From Sarcina ventriculi (GTDB lineage: Bacteria > Bacillota > Clostridia > Clostridiales > Clostridiaceae), in the NCBI RefSeq assembly GCF_900456775.1, contig NZ_UAUL01000007.1:186001-250000 (forward strand): a stretch of 64,000 nt of DNA, given 5' to 3'. Below, one piece after another: positions 60,425 to 64,000 of this stretch. The notes beneath the pieces are model-generated. The model searched no databases and was not told the DNA's origin. It saw nothing but the letters and a program-made list of their open reading frames with translations. The number at the start of each line of letters is the position of its first letter. Within the stretch, counting starts at the first letter, position 1. The position numbers and the translations under genes are program-made.

Positions 60425-61969
60425 TTATCTTTTTTTCATTTTTAATTTTTCAAATTCATTTATAGCTACTTTTCTGTTTATTCTCTCAAATAAAAAATCA
60501 ACTCTTTTAACCTTTATATTCTTTACTTCTTTAAACTCCCATAAAACATTATCATTCCCCATAAAATCCCTAATACATTCACAAGTAAACGGCATTATTG
60601 GATTTAAAATATTGCTTAATGCTATAACTATTTGAGCATAGGTATATAAAAGATTTTCACACTTTTTCCTATCCTTATCAATTAAAAGCCACGGCTTTTC
60701 CTTATCAAAATATTCATTAGCAATTGCTATTATTTTAAACACATATTTTAAAGCCTCTCTAAAAGAACCTTCCTCAAATTTTCGCCCAACATACTCATAA
60801 ACTTTTTCTAAAACCCCCATCCATCTTTTATCCATTTCACAATTTTCAAGACTTCCATTTAAATTTTTATTTATAAATACTAAAGTTCTATTTACAAAAT
60901 TTCCAAAACAACCTAATAACTCATTATTATTAGCATTTATAAAATCTTTCCATGTAAAATCTGAATTTTTAACTTCTGGTCCTCTACTTATTAAATAATA
61001 TCTAATTAAATCTATATTAAATCTTTCTATCATATAAGGAACCCAAAGAACCCAATTTTTATTAGTTGAAAATGTCTTTCCTTCTAAATTTAAATACTGT
61101 GATGACAACATTCTTATATTGCATTTATCAATCCCAAGACCAAATAATATAGCAGGAAATACAGTTGTATGAAAAGGTATATTTTCTTTTCCATGCAATA
61201 AGTATACTCTACTATTTGCATCATTCCAATACTCTTTAAAATCTTCTCCCATATCATCTATATAATTCATAGATGTCGTAAGATAAGACATTAATGCATC
61301 TATCCAAACATAAATCTTTTTATCTTCATACCCTTTAATAGGTGCATTAATTCCTAAATCTATATCTCTAGTTATAATTCTATCCCTTAATCCACCATCT
61401 AAATACCTTCTCGTAATATTTATAGCATCACTTCTCCAAGTATTATTATCGTCTATTAAATTTTTAATATTTTCTTCAAAACTTGATAATTTAAAAAATA
61501 AATGCTTAGATGATGCTTCTACTACTTCACCTTGACAAACCTTACATTTTCCATCTTCTAAATCTTCCTCTTCTAAAAGCTCTAAACAGTTTTCACAATA
61601 ATATTTTTGAACCTCTTTTTCGTAAATATATCCTTTTTCATAAAGTTCTATTATAAATTTTTTTACGCCCTCTCTATGATTAAACGTATCTGTTCTCGAA
61701 AATATATCGTAAGAAAAACCAAGTTTATTAAAACATCTAATAAATTCTCTATGATAAAAGTCACTAATCTCTTTTGGAGTTTTATTTTCTTCCTTTGCCT
61801 TTTTTAAAACTGGAGCACCATGGCAATCTGAACCTGATAAGAATATTACTTCATCTCCTTTTGCCCTATGATATCTAGCTAAAACATCTCCAGGAAGCCA
61901 CGATGCAATTCTTCCTATATGAAGTGAACCATTTGCATAAGGCCATGCATTTGCTATTAATACTTTCAA
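60425..61969 (-). CDS. Second methionyl-tRNA synthetase paralogue (MetRS2-like)
   Basis: A 514-residue class I synthetase of MetRS type. It has the HIGH-like HIGRIAS (about 17-23), GSDCHGAPVLKKAKEENKTP, a zinc-type pair CENCLELL/CKVCQGEV, IYVWIDALMSYLTTS and a helical anticodon-binding domain (about 370-500). The KMSKS loop is replaced by GKTFSTNKNW, lacking both usual lysines and serines, and no C-terminal tRNA-binding (EMAP) domain is present. It lies directly downstream of the canonical metG behind a terminator. Such second MetRS copies in Firmicutes can confer resistance to MetRS inhibitors. A specialised amino-acid-activating role is also possible. Confidence 0.85.
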   Translation of the reverse strand: MKVLIANAWPYANGSLHIGRIASWLPGDVLARYHRAKGDEVIFLSGSDCHGAPVLKKAKEENKTPKEISDFYHREFIRCFNKLGFSYDIFSRTDTFNHREGVKKFIIELYEKGYIYEKEVQKYYCENCLELLEEEDLEDGKCKVCQGEVVEASSKHLFFKLSSFEENIKNLIDDNNTWRSDAINITRRYLDGGLRDRIITRDIDLGINAPIKGYEDKKIYVWIDALMSYLTTSMNYIDDMGEDFKEYWNDANSRVYLLHGKENIPFHTTVFPAILFGLGIDKCNIRMLSSQYLNLEGKTFSTNKNWVLWVPYMIERFNIDLIRYYLISRGPEVKNSDFTWKDFINANNNELLGCFGNFVNRTLVFINKNLNGSLENCEMDKRWMGVLEKVYEYVGRKFEEGSFREALKYVFKIIAIANEYFDKEKPWLLIDKDRKKCENLLYTYAQIVIALSNILNPIMPFTCECIRDFMGNDNVLWEFKEVKNIKVKRVDFLFERINRKVAINEFEKLKMKKR

Positions 61970-61990
61970 ATTTATTCCCTCCTATAATAA

Positions 61991-62030
61991 AAAGGTCTAG
62001 AAAGCAATAAATTAACCTTCTAGAACCTTA
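61991..62030 (-). terminator. Terminator after metG
   Basis: AAGGTCTAGAA pairs with TTCTAGAACCTT (one bulge) around about 15 bases, followed on the minus strand by TTTTTATTATAGG. It lies between metG and the second MetRS gene. Confidence 0.78.
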
Positions 62031-62109
62031 AATTTTATAACTCTAAATATCAAATTATATTTTAATTACTACATTATTAATTATAAATATAATAAAACAA
62101 TCTAATTAA

Positions 62110-64000
62110 TTATCTAACTTGACTACCTGTTGGAAGTTCACCTGGATTTACAAGTGTCAATAATGAATCATCTGAAGTTGATGCTGCAAGAATCATTCCT
62201 TGTGATAATTCTCCTCTTAACTTAACTGGCTTTAAGTTAGCAACTAAAACCACATATTTACCCACTAAATCTTCTGGTTTATAATGCATTGCTATACCTG
62301 AAACTACTTGTCTTGTTTCGCCACCTAAATCGACTTTAAGTTTTAAAAGCTTTTTAGCCTTTTTAATCGGTTCACATTCTAAAACCTTAACAACTCTTAA
62401 ATCTATTTTTTCAAAATCTTCTATAGTTATTTCTTCTTTTATAGGATTTTTAACTATTTCTTCATTAGCAGCCTTTACAGGGGCTGGTTTTAAAGCCTCA
62501 AGTTGTTTAAGCTTTTCTTCAACATCTATTCTTGGGAATATAACATCTCCTTTAACCACATGACCTCCTGCTTTTGTTCCATCAAAAGAAGCCAAGCTAT
62601 TCCAAGTAGTTAATTCTGTATTTAATTGAGCATTCATTTTTTCACTTGTTTCTGTTAAAAATGGAGTCATTAAAACTGATATAAATCTTAATGATTCTAA
62701 AAGATTATATAAAACTGTTCCAAGTCTATCTCTTTTTTCATCGTCCTTAGCAAGTATCCATGGAGTTGTTTCATCAATGTATTTATTCGCTCTGCCTATA
62801 AGAGTCCAAATTTCCTCTAAAGCTTCTGGAATTCTTAATTCATCCATAGCCTTTTCTACCTTTTTAGGAGTATCTAAAGCTAGATTTATTAATTCATCAT
62901 CAATATTTTCCTTGCAAGTTGGTGCTTGAATAACTCCATCAAAATACTTATCAACCATAGCTATAGTTCTTGATAAAAGGTTTCCTAAATCATTAGCTAA
63001 ATCCGAATTTACTTTCTTTATAAATATTTCATTATTAAATAATCCATCAGAGCCAAATGGTATTTCTTTTAAAAGATAGTATCTTACTGGATCAACTCCA
63101 AATTCATTAACTAAAACTACCGGATCAACAACATTTCCTTTTGACTTTGACATTTTACCACCATCAACAAGTAACCATCCATGACCAAATACTTGTTTTG
63201 GAAGTTCTAATCCTAAAGCCATAAGCATTATTGGCCAATAAATTGTGTGAAATCTTAATATATCTTTTCCTATTAAATGAAGATCTGCTGGCCAGAATTT
63301 TTTGTAAAGTTCATCATTTTCTTGACCATATCCTAAAGCTGTTATATAGTTTGTTAAAGCATCTATCCAAACATAAACAACATGTTTTTCATCAAAACTT
63401 ACAGGAACTCCCCAAGTGAAACTTGTTCTTGATACACAAAGGTCTTGAAGACCTGGTTTTAAGAAGTTATTAAGCATTTCATTTTTTCTTGATTCTGGTT
63501 GAATAAAATGTGGATTTTCCTCTATATATTTAATAAGTCTATCAGCATATTTGCTCATTCTGAAAAAATAAGCCTCTTCTTTTGCAGTTTCAACTGGTCT
63601 TCCACAGTCAGGACACTTTCCATCTACCAATTGAGTTTCTGTCCAAAATGATTCACAAGGTGTACAATATAACCCTTCATAAGAACTCTTATATATATCT
63701 CCTTGATCATATAATTTTTTAAATATATCTTGAACAGCCTTCACATGATAGTCATCAGTTGTTCTTATGAATTTATCATAACTTACGTTCATCATTTTCC
63801 ATAAGTCTTTTATTCCTGCAACTATTTCATCTACGTGTTCTTTTGGAGTTATTCCTTTTTCATTAGCTATTCTTTCTATTTTTTGACCATGCTCATCACT
63901 ACCTGTTAAAAACATAACCTCATGACCTGTTAATCTCTTAAATCTAGCTAAAGCATCAGCAGCTACTGTTGTATAAGTATTTCCAATATGAAGCTTTGTT
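62110..64000 (-). CDS. metG: Methionine--tRNA ligase, canonical (5' end outside window)
   Basis: Charges tRNA-Met and tRNA-fMet. The visible frame of about 630 codons continues to the window edge, where KLHIGNTYTTVAADALARF supplies the HIGH motif (HIGN), so only some 15 N-terminal residues are missing. GSDEHGQKI, the zinc knuckle CTPCESFWTE/CPDCG, the KMSKSKGN loop and YVWIDALTNYI follow. A C-terminal EMAP-type tRNA-binding domain has DFEKIDLRVVKVLECEPIKKA and LVANLKPVKLRGELSQGMI. It is full-length in domain terms, unlike its neighbour at 60425, and corresponds to B. subtilis metS at the head of this conserved block. Confidence 0.96.
   Translation of the reverse strand, partial: TKLHIGNTYTTVAADALARFKRLTGHEVMFLTGSDEHGQKIERIANEKGITPKEHVDEIVAGIKDLWKMMNVSYDKFIRTTDDYHVKAVQDIFKKLYDQGDIYKSSYEGLYCTPCESFWTETQLVDGKCPDCGRPVETAKEEAYFFRMSKYADRLIKYIEENPHFIQPESRKNEMLNNFLKPGLQDLCVSRTSFTWGVPVSFDEKHVVYVWIDALTNYITALGYGQENDELYKKFWPADLHLIGKDILRFHTIYWPIMLMALGLELPKQVFGHGWLLVDGGKMSKSKGNVVDPVVLVNEFGVDPVRYYLLKEIPFGSDGLFNNEIFIKKVNSDLANDLGNLLSRTIAMVDKYFDGVIQAPTCKENIDDELINLALDTPKKVEKAMDELRIPEALEEIWTLIGRANKYIDETTPWILAKDDEKRDRLGTVLYNLLESLRFISVLMTPFLTETSEKMNAQLNTELTTWNSLASFDGTKAGGHVVKGDVIFPRIDVEEKLKQLEALKPAPVKAANEEIVKNPIKEEITIEDFEKIDLRVVKVLECEPIKKAKKLLKLKVDLGGETRQVVSGIAMHYKPEDLVGKYVVLVANLKPVKLRGELSQGMILAASTSDDSLLTLVNPGELPTGSQVR

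Overview
The window is a piece of a low-GC, spore-forming Firmicute chromosome, best described as Clostridium sensu stricto. The signs are very AT-rich intergenic DNA, sporulation genes (spoIIE, spoVT, spoVG, yabP, yabQ), strictly anaerobic enzymes (nrdD/nrdG, fhs), and clostridial features such as the dimeric GlyRS with a T-box leader and a fused methylase-MazG protein. I cannot name the species from sequence alone.

Most genes lie on the minus strand. Read from right to left they reproduce the backbone known from Bacillus subtilis between metS and the rrnW operon: metG, tatD, rnmV, rsmA, then purR, spoVG, glmU, prs, pth, mfd, spoVT, a SpoVB-like flippase, the mazG/yabN fusion, hup, rqcP, yabP, yabQ, divIC, yabR, tRNAs, spoIIE, tilS, hpt, ftsH, coaX, dusB, lysS and an rRNA operon. 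By that synteny oriC should lie beyond the right edge (inference).

Layout: 1-4.4 kb is an rRNA operon (16S, tRNA-Ala, tRNA-Ile, 5' part of 23S) on the minus strand. 4.6-14 kb holds murD, glyS, lysS, a broken greA, dusB, coaX and fhs. 14-20.5 kb holds ftsH, hpt, tilS and spoIIE. 20.7-21.4 kb is a seven-gene tRNA array built from a tandemly duplicated Leu-Met-fMet unit with a consensus promoter. 21.6-38.5 kb holds the yabR to purR block, with a two-component system between pth and the prs locus. 38.7-56 kb is a mixed-strand block absent from the Bacillus order: murC, punA, pepQ, a phosphoesterase, asnS, pepA, nrdG, an HD protein, nrdD, thiT, mrp, lgt and two uncharacterised genes. 56-64 kb holds rsmA, rnmV, tatD, a DUF445 protein and two tandem methionyl-tRNA synthetases.

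Genes work together in cell-wall precursor synthesis (murD, murC, glmU), translation (five synthetases, tRNAs, tilS, dusB, rsmA, rnmV, pth, rqcP), transcription-coupled repair (mfd), nucleotide salvage and control (hpt, punA, purR, nrdD/nrdG) and sporulation. RNA-level control is plain: T-boxes before glyS and asnS and a TPP riboswitch before thiT.

The most unusual points are two broken housekeeping genes. greA is full length except for one missing base. prs is reduced to its first ~14 and last ~50 codons by an in-frame internal deletion, although PRPP users (hpt, purR) lie beside it. Others are a second MetRS with a degenerate KMSKS motif, a G-[VI]-T-G repeat protein whose ribosome binding site is buried in an 18-bp hairpin, and paired repeats around the mrp and spoVG promoters. 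I saw no CRISPR array, prophage or intact insertion sequence.
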